Part shown: one piece after another, positions 1 through 6,304 of the stretch
Position numbering within the stretch: the first letter of the stretch is position 1
How the letters are laid out: each line of letters begins with the position of its first letter
DNA from: Faecalibacterium sp. CAG:74
GTDB lineage: Bacteria; Bacillota; Clostridia; Christensenellales; Aristaeellaceae
Assembly (NCBI GenBank): GCA_000437595.1
Contig: FR899858.1
Span: 1 to 11,182, forward strand
Reading direction: 5' to 3'
DNA length: 11,182 nt
Translations under genes and position numbers: made by a program
The notes under the pieces: generated by a model
The model's input: only the letters and a program-made list of their open reading frames with translations
What the model was told of the DNA's origin: nothing
Databases searched by the model: none

Positions 1-10
1 CCAAACCCCA

Positions 11-55
11 CCAGAGGCGCTGCCTCTGGACTCCGCAAGGGGCAATTGCCCCTTG
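11..55. repeat. Double-palindrome intergenic element
   Basis: Two perfect inverted repeats sit side by side. Positions 11-29 form an 8-bp stem (CCAGAGGC / GCCTCTGG) with a 3-base loop. Positions 36-55 are a fully palindromic 20-mer, CAAGGGGCAATTGCCCCTTG. They are joined by a short spacer (ACTCCG) and flanked by C-rich stretches (AACCCCACC on the left, GACCCCTTTT on the right). The element lies 117 bp beyond the pgk stop codon. From memory, very similar paired hairpins recur between genes in Faecalibacterium and related Oscillospiraceae; I could not check this. It could act as a bidirectional terminator or RNA-stability element, or be a dispersed REP/MITE-like repeat. There is a short T run on the plus-strand side only. 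Confidence 0.75.
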
Positions 56-136
56 ACCCCTTTTCGCGATTCAGTTGGTGACTTCTCCATACTGTGTCCG
101 CGTGGGAGTGCAGGGATTTTGGCAGGACAAAGCCGC

Positions 137-153
137 CCCTGCGGTTGGCAGGG
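137..153 (-). terminator. Weak hairpin after pgk, possible terminator
   Basis: Read on the minus strand, CCCTGC and GCAGGG form a 6-bp GC-rich stem with a 5-base loop, beginning 20 bases after the pgk stop codon. No proper U run follows (the sequence continues GCGGCTTTG), so this would be a poor intrinsic terminator. Transcription may instead end at the palindromic element further left, or continue past the window edge. Confidence 0.25.
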
Positions 154-172
154 ACGGTCTTGCCCATGAAGA

Positions 173-1375
173 TTACTTCTCGTCGAGGCACGCAACGCCG
201 GGCAGCGTCTTGCCTTCGAGGTATTCCAGCGAAGCGCCGCCGCCGGTAGAGATGTGGGTCATCTTGTCACCCAGACCCATCTGTTCCACAGCCGCCGCAG
301 AGTCGCCGCCGCCGATGATGGTCACTGCGTCGGAATCCGCCATTGCCTGCGCAACCGCCAGCGTGCCGGCAGCCAGCGTCGGGTTCTCGAACACGCCCAT
401 CGGGCCATTCCACACAACCGTCTTGGCGGACTTCACAGCCGCCGCGAACAGCTCACGGCTCTTCGGGCCAATATCGCAACCTTCCATGTCCGCCGGAATC
501 GCATCCGCATCGACGGTCACGGTATCAACCGGCGCGTCAATCGGGTTCGGGAAGTCCTTGATGCACACGGTGTCAACCGGCAGCAGAAGCTGAACGCCTT
601 TTTCCGCAGCCTTCGCCATCATGTCCTTGCAGTAATCAATTTTGGTTTCGTCCAGCAGGGACTTGCCGATTTCATAGCCCTTCGCCTTCAGGAAGGTGAA
701 CGCCATGCCACCGCCGATAATCAGCGTATCAACCTTTTCCAGCAGGTTGTTGATGACATTCAGCTTGTCCTCAATCTTCGCGCCGCCCAGCACCGCGACG
801 AACGGACGATCCGCATTTTCCAGCGCCTTGCCCATCACGGCGAGTTCCTTGCCGATCAGATAGCCTGCCACGCACGGGGACAGGAACTTCGTCACGCCCT
901 CGGTGGAGCAGTGCGCGCGGTGGCAGGAGCCGAACGCGTCATCCACATAGCAGTCCGCCAGGGAAGCCAGTTCCTTGGAGAACTCCTCGACGTTCTTGGT
1001 TTCTTCCTTGCGGAAGCGGGTGTTCTGCAGCAGCACGACGTCGCCGTCCTTCATCGCCGCCACAGCAGCCTTGGCGTTTTCGCCAACCACCGTGTCGTCA
1101 TTGGCGAACACGACGGGCTGACCCAGCAGTTCGCTCAGGCGAACCGCCACGGGTGCCAGAGAAAACTTCTCTTCCGGGCCGTTCTTCGGCTTGCCCAGAT
1201 GGCTGCACAGGATGACCTTGCCGCCGTCAGCGATCAGCTTCTTGATGGTAGGAAGCGCGGCCACGATGCGCTTGTCGTTGGTGATCTTGCCGTCCTTCAT
1301 GGGGACGTTGAAGTCACAGCGAACCAGCACCTTCTTGCCAGAAACCTTGATGTCGTCAATCGTTTTCTTAGCCAT
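173..1375 (-). CDS. pgk: Phosphoglycerate kinase
   Basis: This cytosolic glycolytic enzyme transfers phosphate between 1,3-bisphosphoglycerate and ADP to give 3-phosphoglycerate and ATP. The protein is 400 residues, the usual monomeric length. Visible signatures are RCDFNVP at 19-25, SHLGKP at 58-63, an HRAH segment near 153-156, VVWNGPMGVFE and the glycine-rich GGGDSAAAVE loop near the C-terminus. The frame is open 19 codons further upstream, up to the cggR stop. I chose the internal ATG because MAKKTIDDI is the typical family N-terminus and an AGGAG lies 12 bases before it. The gene begins 57 bp after cggR, so the two are probably co-transcribed from the cggR promoter. The segment GSCHRAHCST has Cys at two positions where many PGKs have Ala. 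The identity is secure. Confidence 0.97.
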   Translation of the reverse strand: MAKKTIDDIKVSGKKVLVRCDFNVPMKDGKITNDKRIVAALPTIKKLIADGGKVILCSHLGKPKNGPEEKFSLAPVAVRLSELLGQPVVFANDDTVVGENAKAAVAAMKDGDVVLLQNTRFRKEETKNVEEFSKELASLADCYVDDAFGSCHRAHCSTEGVTKFLSPCVAGYLIGKELAVMGKALENADRPFVAVLGGAKIEDKLNVINNLLEKVDTLIIGGGMAFTFLKAKGYEIGKSLLDETKIDYCKDMMAKAAEKGVQLLLPVDTVCIKDFPNPIDAPVDTVTVDADAIPADMEGCDIGPKSRELFAAAVKSAKTVVWNGPMGVFENPTLAAGTLAVAQAMADSDAVTIIGGGDSAAAVEQMGLGDKMTHISTGGGASLEYLEGKTLPGVACLDEK

Positions 1376-1387
1376 TGTTGATGCACA

Positions 1388-1392
1388 CTCCT
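1388..1392 (-). promoter_or_regulatory. Ribosome binding site deciding the pgk start
   Basis: AGGAG on the minus strand, 12 bases before the ATG at 1373-1375. The spacing is a little long, but no other in-frame start nearby is better served. The upstream in-frame ATG abuts the cggR stop and would add 19 residues with no family resemblance. Confidence 0.65.
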
Positions 1393-1432
1393 TCAAGATT
1401 GCTCTTTTGGTTGCTTGTATTTGAAACGTCAT

Positions 1433-2485
1433 TCACGCTTCGGTGTCTGACGAACAACCCGTATTTGTTTTGAGGATGGCAAGCATCTGCTTTGCCGCAC
1501 CCTCATCCGTCACCAGCAGCGTATGCGGGTCATGCCGCAGGACGGAGATGATGGCTTCCGCCTTCTTTGCGCCCGCCGCGACCGCAATCATGCGGCAGTC
1601 TGGCGTCAGGCGCGCCAAATCGACGCACACGCCGGATGATTTCAGCAGGCACTGCCCATCCCGGTCGTAATACGCGCCGAAGGACTCCCCGACCGCGCCC
1701 TTCTTCATCAGCAGGCGCACCTGCTCCACGGGCAGGCGACTCATCGTCTCCTGCGCGCAGCCAATGCCGTGCAGGATGATGTCCGCACGCTGGATGCGCT
1801 CCATCGTCTCGCGGATTTCAGGCAGCCGCAGCATTTCCTGCTTCGCCTGCTCGTCCATGTGGTCTGGCAGATGCAGCAGCCGATGATGTCCGCCGAGCCG
1901 CTGGGCGATTTCCGCCGCCAGCGTGTTCGCCTGCGTTTCCACTTCACGCCCGAAGCCGCCCTGTGCGGGAACAACCATGACGTTCATGGGAGCGCTGCTC
2001 TGCATGGCGTGTGCCGTCGCCGCGATGGTCGAACCGCCCGTGACTGCCAGTGTCGACCCGGAATGCAGCAATTGCCGCACGCCCTGCGCCGCCAGCCGCC
2101 CCACGTCGGACAGTACACGCACATCCGCATCAGCATCCCCCGGCGCAACGAAAACTGTTTTCACTGGGAGAACCTGCATCAGCGCCGTTTCCAGCGCGGT
2201 CAAGCCCTGCGTCTGCCGGGCGAAGCTACGGGCACTTTCCAGCCAGCGTGACGCATTCGGCGTCGGATTCATCCCGGCTTTGTCCAGCGTAATCAGGCCA
2301 GCATCGCGGAGCTTCTCCACGTCCGCGCGCACTTCCCGCTCCGCCAGATTCAGCCGGAGCGCCAATTGCCGCCGCCCAACCGGGGCTGATTCCGCAATCG
2401 CCGTCAGCACCATGGCACGGCGCGCCATTGCTTCCGCCATCTCCGGCGCAATCGCCTGCATCAGCGCCACAAAATCCTCCGCCAT
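1433..2485 (-). CDS. cggR: Central glycolytic genes regulator (SorC family)
   Basis: This is a DNA-binding repressor of glycolytic genes. In Bacillus subtilis CggR is relieved by fructose-1,6-bisphosphate. The 350-residue protein is close to the usual size (about 340). Residues 1-90 hold a winged-helix DNA-binding domain, with the helix-turn-helix around 36-64 (VGRRQLALRLNLAEREVR). Residues 108-340 are a SorC-type sugar-phosphate domain, seen in VTGGSTIAATA (148-158), VVPAQGGFGREVE (171-183), ILHGIGCA (237-244) and AVAAGAKKAEAI (301-312). The start is the ATG with AAGGGG nine bases upstream; the earlier in-frame ATG lies inside the promoter -10 box and so cannot be translated. The next gene is pgk, with no gapA between them. 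The regulator probably controls its own operon. I saw no clear copy of the Bacillus CGGGAC-N6-TGTC operator. Confidence 0.9.
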   Translation of the reverse strand: MAEDFVALMQAIAPEMAEAMARRAMVLTAIAESAPVGRRQLALRLNLAEREVRADVEKLRDAGLITLDKAGMNPTPNASRWLESARSFARQTQGLTALETALMQVLPVKTVFVAPGDADADVRVLSDVGRLAAQGVRQLLHSGSTLAVTGGSTIAATAHAMQSSAPMNVMVVPAQGGFGREVETQANTLAAEIAQRLGGHHRLLHLPDHMDEQAKQEMLRLPEIRETMERIQRADIILHGIGCAQETMSRLPVEQVRLLMKKGAVGESFGAYYDRDGQCLLKSSGVCVDLARLTPDCRMIAVAAGAKKAEAIISVLRHDPHTLLVTDEGAAKQMLAILKTNTGCSSDTEA

Positions 2486-2528
2486 GCCATTCCGCCCCTT
2501 CCGGCTCGTCAGAAAATCCCCAATGTCT

Positions 2529-2557
2529 ATCATACCACGTTCGGCACGAAATGGCAA
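2529..2557 (-). promoter_or_regulatory. Sigma-A promoter of cggR-pgk
   Basis: On the minus strand, TTGCCA (2552-2557) and TATGAT (2529-2534) are separated by exactly 17 bases. This is a near-consensus vegetative promoter, about 45 bp upstream of the cggR start. The ATG inside TATGAT is the upstream candidate start of cggR. Transcription should begin just downstream of it, which supports the shorter cggR protein. Confidence 0.75.
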
Positions 2558-2576
2558 GATTGTTTTTCTGCTTCCG

Positions 2577-2584
2577 CATACACT
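2577..2584 (+). promoter_or_regulatory. Possible sigma-E-type -10 element upstream of bofA
   Basis: CATACACT matches the CATACANT-like -10 consensus of mother-cell sigma-E promoters. It lies 24 bases before the bofA ATG, so a transcript starting about 7 bases downstream would have a very short leader that still contains the AAGGAGG. No convincing sigma-E -35 is visible at the expected distance (the sequence there is near GATTGTT). Bacillus bofA is known to be sigma-E dependent, which makes the match plausible. Confidence 0.4.
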
Positions 2585-2608
2585 CTTCTTACAAAGGAGG
2601 AGATTTGT

Positions 2609-2842
2609 ATGTGGATTTTGCTTCCCGCTTTCGTTTTGACGCTGCTGCTCTGCCGCTGCTATCGCCCCGGCACTTGGGGCGCGCGGCTGCTGAACTGCTG
2701 GACGTTTGGCACTGTGCTGTTGATGGCGTGGAATCTGCTGCCCTTGCCGCACGTCGGCATCAATCCGATTTCATCGTTGTTGACAGGCGCGTTGGGCATT
2801 TCAGGGCTGCCCCTGACGGTGTTTCTGAATATGATGCCGTAA
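2609..2842 (+). CDS. bofA: Pro-sigma-K processing inhibitor BofA
   Basis: BofA is a small integral membrane protein. In Bacillus it works with SpoIVFA to hold the SpoIVFB protease inactive in the mother-cell membrane around the forespore until sigma-K is to be released. The 77 residues contain a hydrophobic N-terminal segment (about 2-15), a second one (about 30-46) and the family C-terminal signature VGINPISSLLTGALGISG at 49-66. A strong AAGGAGG (2594-2600) precedes the ATG. The length is slightly below the usual 85 or so. It is the only plus-strand gene in the window. It is divergent from cggR, and its stop codon directly abuts the stop of thiI. In many Firmicutes bofA sits near recR, so this location is unusual. 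The assignment rests on the C-terminal motif and the hydrophobic profile. Confidence 0.8.
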   Translation: MWILLPAFVLTLLLCRCYRPGTWGARLLNCWTFGTVLLMAWNLLPLPHVGINPISSLLTGALGISGLPLTVFLNMMP

Positions 2843-4039
2843 TCAGCAGCAGACGATTTCGATGCCCGCCATGGCTTCATCAATCAGCCCGTCGATGTCG
2901 AGCTTGCTCTCGCCTTCAAGAATTTTCTCCATCTTCGGGTGCGTCGCGGGATGGCGCGGCGTGAAGACCGTGCAGCAGTCCTCGTAGGGCAGGCTGGACG
3001 TCTCGAACGTGCCGATTTTTTCACTCACGGCGATAATTTCTTCCTTGTCAAAGCCAATCAGCGGGCGGAAAACAGGCATATCCACCACCATATCAGTCGT
3101 ACCGAGCGCCGTCATCGTCTGGCTGGCGACCTGCCCGACCGATTCGCCGGTAATCAGTGCCTCGCTATTCTCCTGACGCGCCACCTTTTCGGCAATGCGC
3201 ATCATGAAGCGGCGCATGATGAGCGTCTTGTACTCTTCGGGGGCAATGCGCATCATGAAGCGGCGCATGATGAGCGTCGTGTACTCTTCGGGGCACTTTT
3301 CGTGGATTTCCATCTGGATTTTGGTGAACGGCACGATGTGGACGCGGATGCCGCAGCAGCTTTCGGACAAAATGCGCGCCAAATCCAGCACCTTTTCCTT
3401 CGCGCGGTCAGACGTGTATGGATAAGAGTGGAAATGCACCGCGTTGATATGCACGCCGCGCTTGGCAATCATCCACCCCGCGACTGGGCTGTCAATGCCG
3501 CCGGAAAGCAGCAGCGTCGCGCGGCCGTTCGTCCCGACGGGCATACCGCCGACCGCCGGAATCACCTTCACATACAGGTACGCCATGTCGCGGATTTCCA
3601 CGTTCATGGTGTGCTGGGGCTTCTTCACGTCCACGGACAGGTTCTTGTTCGCCGTCAGGATGCGGTGTCCCATTTCGATGTTGATGGCGGGCGAATCCAT
3701 GAAGTAGTTCTTGTCCGAGCGGCGCGCCGTCACGCGGAACGTGCCGGACAAATCCGCCATCATGGCAACCGCCTGATTGCAGAGGGCGTCAAAGTCGTCT
3801 TTGGGCATTTCGACCGCCGGGCAGACGCTGTGCACGCCGAACACCTTTGTCACGCGGCGGATGCACTCATCCAAATCGTCAAAATCCGACACGAGAATGC
3901 GTCCGTCGTGCAGCAGCACCGTCGCGCTGAGGTCTTTGACGGCGTACTTGATGCGCTTGACCAGCGCGCGCATAAAAAGCGGGCGATTCTGCCCCTTCAG
4001 GAAAATCTCGCCATAACGGACAAGCAGCAAATTGCGCAC
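2843..4039 (-). CDS. thiI: tRNA 4-thiouridine synthase ThiI
   Basis: ThiI adenylates U8 of tRNA and inserts sulfur to form 4-thiouridine; some family members also serve thiamin thiazole synthesis. The 398-residue protein has an N-terminal ferredoxin-like region and a THUMP domain (about 1-165), then a PP-loop ATP-pyrophosphatase domain with SGGIDSP at 179-185. It ends without the rhodanese domain of the E. coli protein, as in Bacillus. The conserved PYEDCCTVFTP segment lies at 351-361. The start is a GTG, supported by AAGGAG ten bases upstream. Residues 250-266 and 267-283 are a near-perfect tandem duplication (PEEYTTLIMRRFMMRIA, then PEEYKTLIMRRFMMRIA); relatives have this segment once. The gene begins 28 bp after the desulfurase that should donate its sulfur. 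Confidence 0.95.
   Translation of the reverse strand: MRNLLLVRYGEIFLKGQNRPLFMRALVKRIKYAVKDLSATVLLHDGRILVSDFDDLDECIRRVTKVFGVHSVCPAVEMPKDDFDALCNQAVAMMADLSGTFRVTARRSDKNYFMDSPAINIEMGHRILTANKNLSVDVKKPQHTMNVEIRDMAYLYVKVIPAVGGMPVGTNGRATLLLSGGIDSPVAGWMIAKRGVHINAVHFHSYPYTSDRAKEKVLDLARILSESCCGIRVHIVPFTKIQMEIHEKCPEEYTTLIMRRFMMRIAPEEYKTLIMRRFMMRIAEKVARQENSEALITGESVGQVASQTMTALGTTDMVVDMPVFRPLIGFDKEEIIAVSEKIGTFETSSLPYEDCCTVFTPRHPATHPKMEKILEGESKLDIDGLIDEAMAGIEIVCC
3192..3293. repeat. 51-bp tandem duplication inside thiI
   Basis: Two directly adjacent 51-bp units (3192-3242 and 3243-3293) differ at one base: T in the left copy (gcgtcTtg), G in the right (gcgtcGtg). Because 51 is 17 codons, the reading frame is kept. 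The substitution changes Thr to Lys in the copy nearer the C-terminus. Such near-identity indicates a recent duplication, or an assembly artefact. Confidence 0.95.
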
Positions 4040-4067
4040 AGGAATTTCTCTCCTTAATATGTAGATA

Positions 4068-5222
4068 TTATCGTCTGACGTAAGCTTTCAGCAGGTCATA
4101 GTGCTTCTTGACGCACCGCGCCACATCGTCCATTTCCGCCTCGGTGTTGTCCGGGCAGAGGCTGAACCGCAGCGTGCAGTCCGCTTCCGCCGGGGACAAG
4201 CCCATCGCCGTCAGCACGCCGGACACCTTCTGTTTATGCGCCGCGCACGCCGAACCCGCACTGACATAGATGCCGTCGCCTTCCAGCGCGAACAGCATTG
4301 TCTGGCTCCGCACAGGCGACAGGCTGACGCTCAAAATGTGCGGCGCGCAGAGCGGGTCATCCAGTGCGGGGCCGTTGCGCTTTGCCGTGGGAATCGCCTC
4401 CTGCAAGTCCGTCAGCAGGCGGGTTTTCAGCGCCATCATCTTCTCCGCCGCGCCCTGCGGATAGGTGCGAACCGCCTCGCCCAGCCCAATGATGCCGGGG
4501 ACGTTTTCCGTGCCGGAACGCAGGTTGTCCTCCTGCCCGCCGCCGAAGACGATGGGCGACAGTTTGTGGTCTTTGCGGAAAATCAAGCCGCCGATGCCCT
4601 TGCTGGCATGAATCTTATGCCCGGAAAAGGCGTAGGACTGGATTTTGAGCGCATTAAAATTGAGCGGCACACGCAGAAAGCCCTGCACGCCGTCCACATG
4701 AATGGCGGCATTCGGCGCAAAGCGGTCGCGCAGCGCGGCGACTTCCGCAATGGGCTGCACCGCGCCGACCTCGTTGTTGACCTGCATGAGCGTAATCAGG
4801 TGGACATCCTCGCCCAGCAAGCCTTCCAGCGCGGGCAGATCCACCACGCCGCGGCGATCGACTGGAATCGGCACAACCTTGTGCCCCATGCGTTCGGCTT
4901 CCTGCGCGCAGTTCAGCACCGCCGGATGCTCCACGGACAGCATCAGCACCCGCCCCGGCTTATGCTTCGTGCGCAAATGCCCCAGAATGGCAATATTGTC
5001 CGCCTCCGTGCCGCCAGAGGTGAACACCATGCGCTGGTTCGCCGCGCCTGCCGCTTTCAGGCAGATTTCGCGCGCATTCTCGACGGCTTTCTCCGCATCC
5101 ATGGCCGGGCGGTACAGCGCCGACGGGTTGTACCAGCCGTTTTCCAGCGCGTCCGTCATCGCGGCAATCACCGCGGCGGAGGGCTTCGTCGTTGCGCTGT
5201 TATCCAGATAGATGGTTTTCAC
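4068..5222 (-). CDS. Cysteine desulfurase (NifS/IscS family)
   Basis: This is a PLP-dependent enzyme that takes sulfur from L-cysteine as a persulfide and gives alanine. The 384-residue protein begins MKTIYLDNSATT, typical of the family. The PLP lysine is K203 in SGHKIHASKG. The persulfide cysteine is C326 in SAGSACAA. HPAV (99-102), HVDGVQ (175-180) and RSGTEN (235-240) are other signatures. I chose the GTG start: AGGAG lies 8 bases before it, whereas the TTG two codons upstream is only 2 bases from that site. The upstream gene's stop is 2 bases away, which suggests translational coupling. With thiI immediately downstream, this is probably the dedicated sulfur donor for 4-thiouridine, like Bacillus NifZ, rather than the general Fe-S cluster enzyme. 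That role is inferred from position. Confidence 0.92.
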   Translation of the reverse strand: MKTIYLDNSATTKPSAAVIAAMTDALENGWYNPSALYRPAMDAEKAVENAREICLKAAGAANQRMVFTSGGTEADNIAILGHLRTKHKPGRVLMLSVEHPAVLNCAQEAERMGHKVVPIPVDRRGVVDLPALEGLLGEDVHLITLMQVNNEVGAVQPIAEVAALRDRFAPNAAIHVDGVQGFLRVPLNFNALKIQSYAFSGHKIHASKGIGGLIFRKDHKLSPIVFGGGQEDNLRSGTENVPGIIGLGEAVRTYPQGAAEKMMALKTRLLTDLQEAIPTAKRNGPALDDPLCAPHILSVSLSPVRSQTMLFALEGDGIYVSAGSACAAHKQKVSGVLTAMGLSPAEADCTLRFSLCPDNTEAEMDDVARCVKKHYDLLKAYVRR

Positions 5223-5224
5223 GG

Positions 5225-5758
5225 TCAATTCTCCTGATACGCGCCGAAGGGCAGATAGTGGCGGATGTTATCCACCATAGCTTTGCTCGGCTCAAACACA
5301 ATCAGGGACTTCTTGCCGTCCTTGGAGAAAGCGAAATAGTACAGTTCCGCGTCGCGATTGAGGAACCAGCGCAGCTGCTTCACGCCCGGCGCGGACACAT
5401 GCCGATGGAAACTGCCGCTGGCAACCTTGCCGAACGCATCCACCTTTGCCACGTTCAGGCTGCCCAGCGCCTTGCGCTTGCGGTTGTTGAACACCTGTGC
5501 GAAATCCATCGAGCCGTTGGTGAACGTGTAGTCGTACTCCGTGCGCAGTCGGTCATGGAAGAAGAAAATGTACACCGCGATACCCGTGAACACCAGCGTC
5601 ATCACCAGCATCGAGATGCTGAAGCTGTAAAACATGACATTCAGGTACATGAACGCCAGAATCGCAGACACAATCATCACGACCCACGACGCGTAGTACA
5701 GTACCTCTTCCGCCGCGCGGTGGTGTTTGCTTACAGATTCCTCCAGAAAACGATCCAT
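5225..5758 (-). CDS. Two-TM conserved hypothetical (DUF6106-like)
   Basis: A 177-residue protein of unknown function. A short polar N-terminus (1-19) is followed by two hydrophobic membrane segments (about 20-40 and 45-67). A soluble tail of about 110 residues follows, with YDYTFTNGSMDFAQVFNNRKRKAL at its start; this resembles the cytoplasmic tail of a clostridial membrane family I recall as DUF6106. The family name is from memory and unchecked. No catalytic motif is visible. The positive cluster NRKRK after the second segment fits a cytoplasmic tail. AGGAGG lies 10 bases before the ATG. The gene begins 20 bp after the PAP2-like gene and ends 2 bp before the desulfurase start, so it is probably transcribed with both. 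Confidence 0.7.
   Translation of the reverse strand: MDRFLEESVSKHHRAAEEVLYYASWVVMIVSAILAFMYLNVMFYSFSISMLVMTLVFTGIAVYIFFFHDRLRTEYDYTFTNGSMDFAQVFNNRKRKALGSLNVAKVDAFGKVASGSFHRHVSAPGVKQLRWFLNRDAELYYFAFSKDGKKSLIVFEPSKAMVDNIRHYLPFGAYQEN
5231..5235 (-). promoter_or_regulatory. Ribosome binding site deciding the desulfurase start
   Basis: AGGAG on the minus strand lies within the last codons of the upstream two-TM gene. It is 8 bases from the GTG at 5220-5222 and only 2 bases from the TTG at 5226-5228, so the GTG is the likely start. Confidence 0.6.
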
Positions 5759-5778
5759 TTGCGTAAATCCTCCTCAAA

Positions 5779-6240
5779 TCACATAAACAGCAGGAACAGC
5801 CCTGCCGTCAGAAGCCCCACAATTACGCCGCCGATGACCTCGACATGCGTGTGACCGACCAATTCCTTCAGTTCCTCATCCGTGATGCTTTCGCCATTGA
5901 CGAACATCTTCTGCACGATTTCGTTGATGACAACCGCCTGCTTGCCCGTCTCGCGGCGGACACCCGTCGCATCGTACATGACAATCGCCGCCATCGTGAA
6001 AGACAGGGCGAAAATCGCGCTGTCGAAGCCCTGCGTCGCGCCAATCATCAGCGTCAGGGAGACGACGAACGCCGTATGGCTCGACGGCATTCCCCCGCTG
6101 CCGAAAAAGCGGTGCCAGTCCCATTTCTTTTCGACCAGATAGTACGTCGGAATTTTGAGCGCCTGCGCCACGAACCACGCCGTGATGCAGCACAGCAGCA
6201 CCTGATTGCTGAAAAGCCCCAGAATGTTGTGTAGTTCCAT
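5779..6240 (-). CDS. Divergent PAP2-family membrane protein (YuiD/DUF212)
   Basis: A 153-residue membrane protein of the YuiD/DUF212 group, which is distantly related to PAP2 phosphatases and vanadium haloperoxidases. Visible signatures are GGMPSSHTA at 49-57, YDATGVRRETGKQA at 89-102 and GHTHVEVIGG at 129-138, matching the three phosphatase-like motifs in order. The last usually reads GHTPxEV, so His replaces Pro here. Hydrophobic segments lie at about 10-30, 55-70, 73-88 and 134-152. The substrate is not established for this family. Location directly downstream of ispA makes a prenyl or lipid phosphate a reasonable guess, nothing more. The ribosome site is weak (AAGGGAAGCGGAAATAA before the ATG). 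The gene begins 64 bp after the ispA stop. Confidence 0.88.
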   Translation of the reverse strand: MELHNILGLFSNQVLLCCITAWFVAQALKIPTYYLVEKKWDWHRFFGSGGMPSSHTAFVVSLTLMIGATQGFDSAIFALSFTMAAIVMYDATGVRRETGKQAVVINEIVQKMFVNGESITDEELKELVGHTHVEVIGGVIVGLLTAGLFLLFM

Positions 6241-6304
6241 TTATTTCCGCTTCCCTTTTGATGAATGATGAATCAATCCGGCGCAAGCGCACGAATCCTG
6301 TCTC

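Noticed and set aside
254..1381. Long plus-strand open frame opposite pgk
   Set aside because: Antisense shadow of a GC-rich gene. It is rich in His, Arg and Gln, has no recognisable domain, and pgk is certain.
2486..2752. N-terminal extension of cggR up to 2752
   Set aside because: The extension crosses the cggR promoter and part of bofA on the other strand, and its first residues have no family resemblance. The nearer upstream ATG lies inside the -10 box.
3192..3293. Tandem repeat as a CRISPR or integration site
   Set aside because: Only two directly adjacent units with no spacer, lying in frame within thiI. It is a coding duplication.
2939..4057. Long plus-strand open frame opposite thiI
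   Set aside because: Antisense shadow with biased His/Arg/Asp composition. It carries the mirrored 51-bp repeat but no protein signature.
4101..5237. Long plus-strand open frame opposite the cysteine desulfurase
   Set aside because: Antisense shadow caused by codon bias. The desulfurase on the other strand has all its catalytic motifs.
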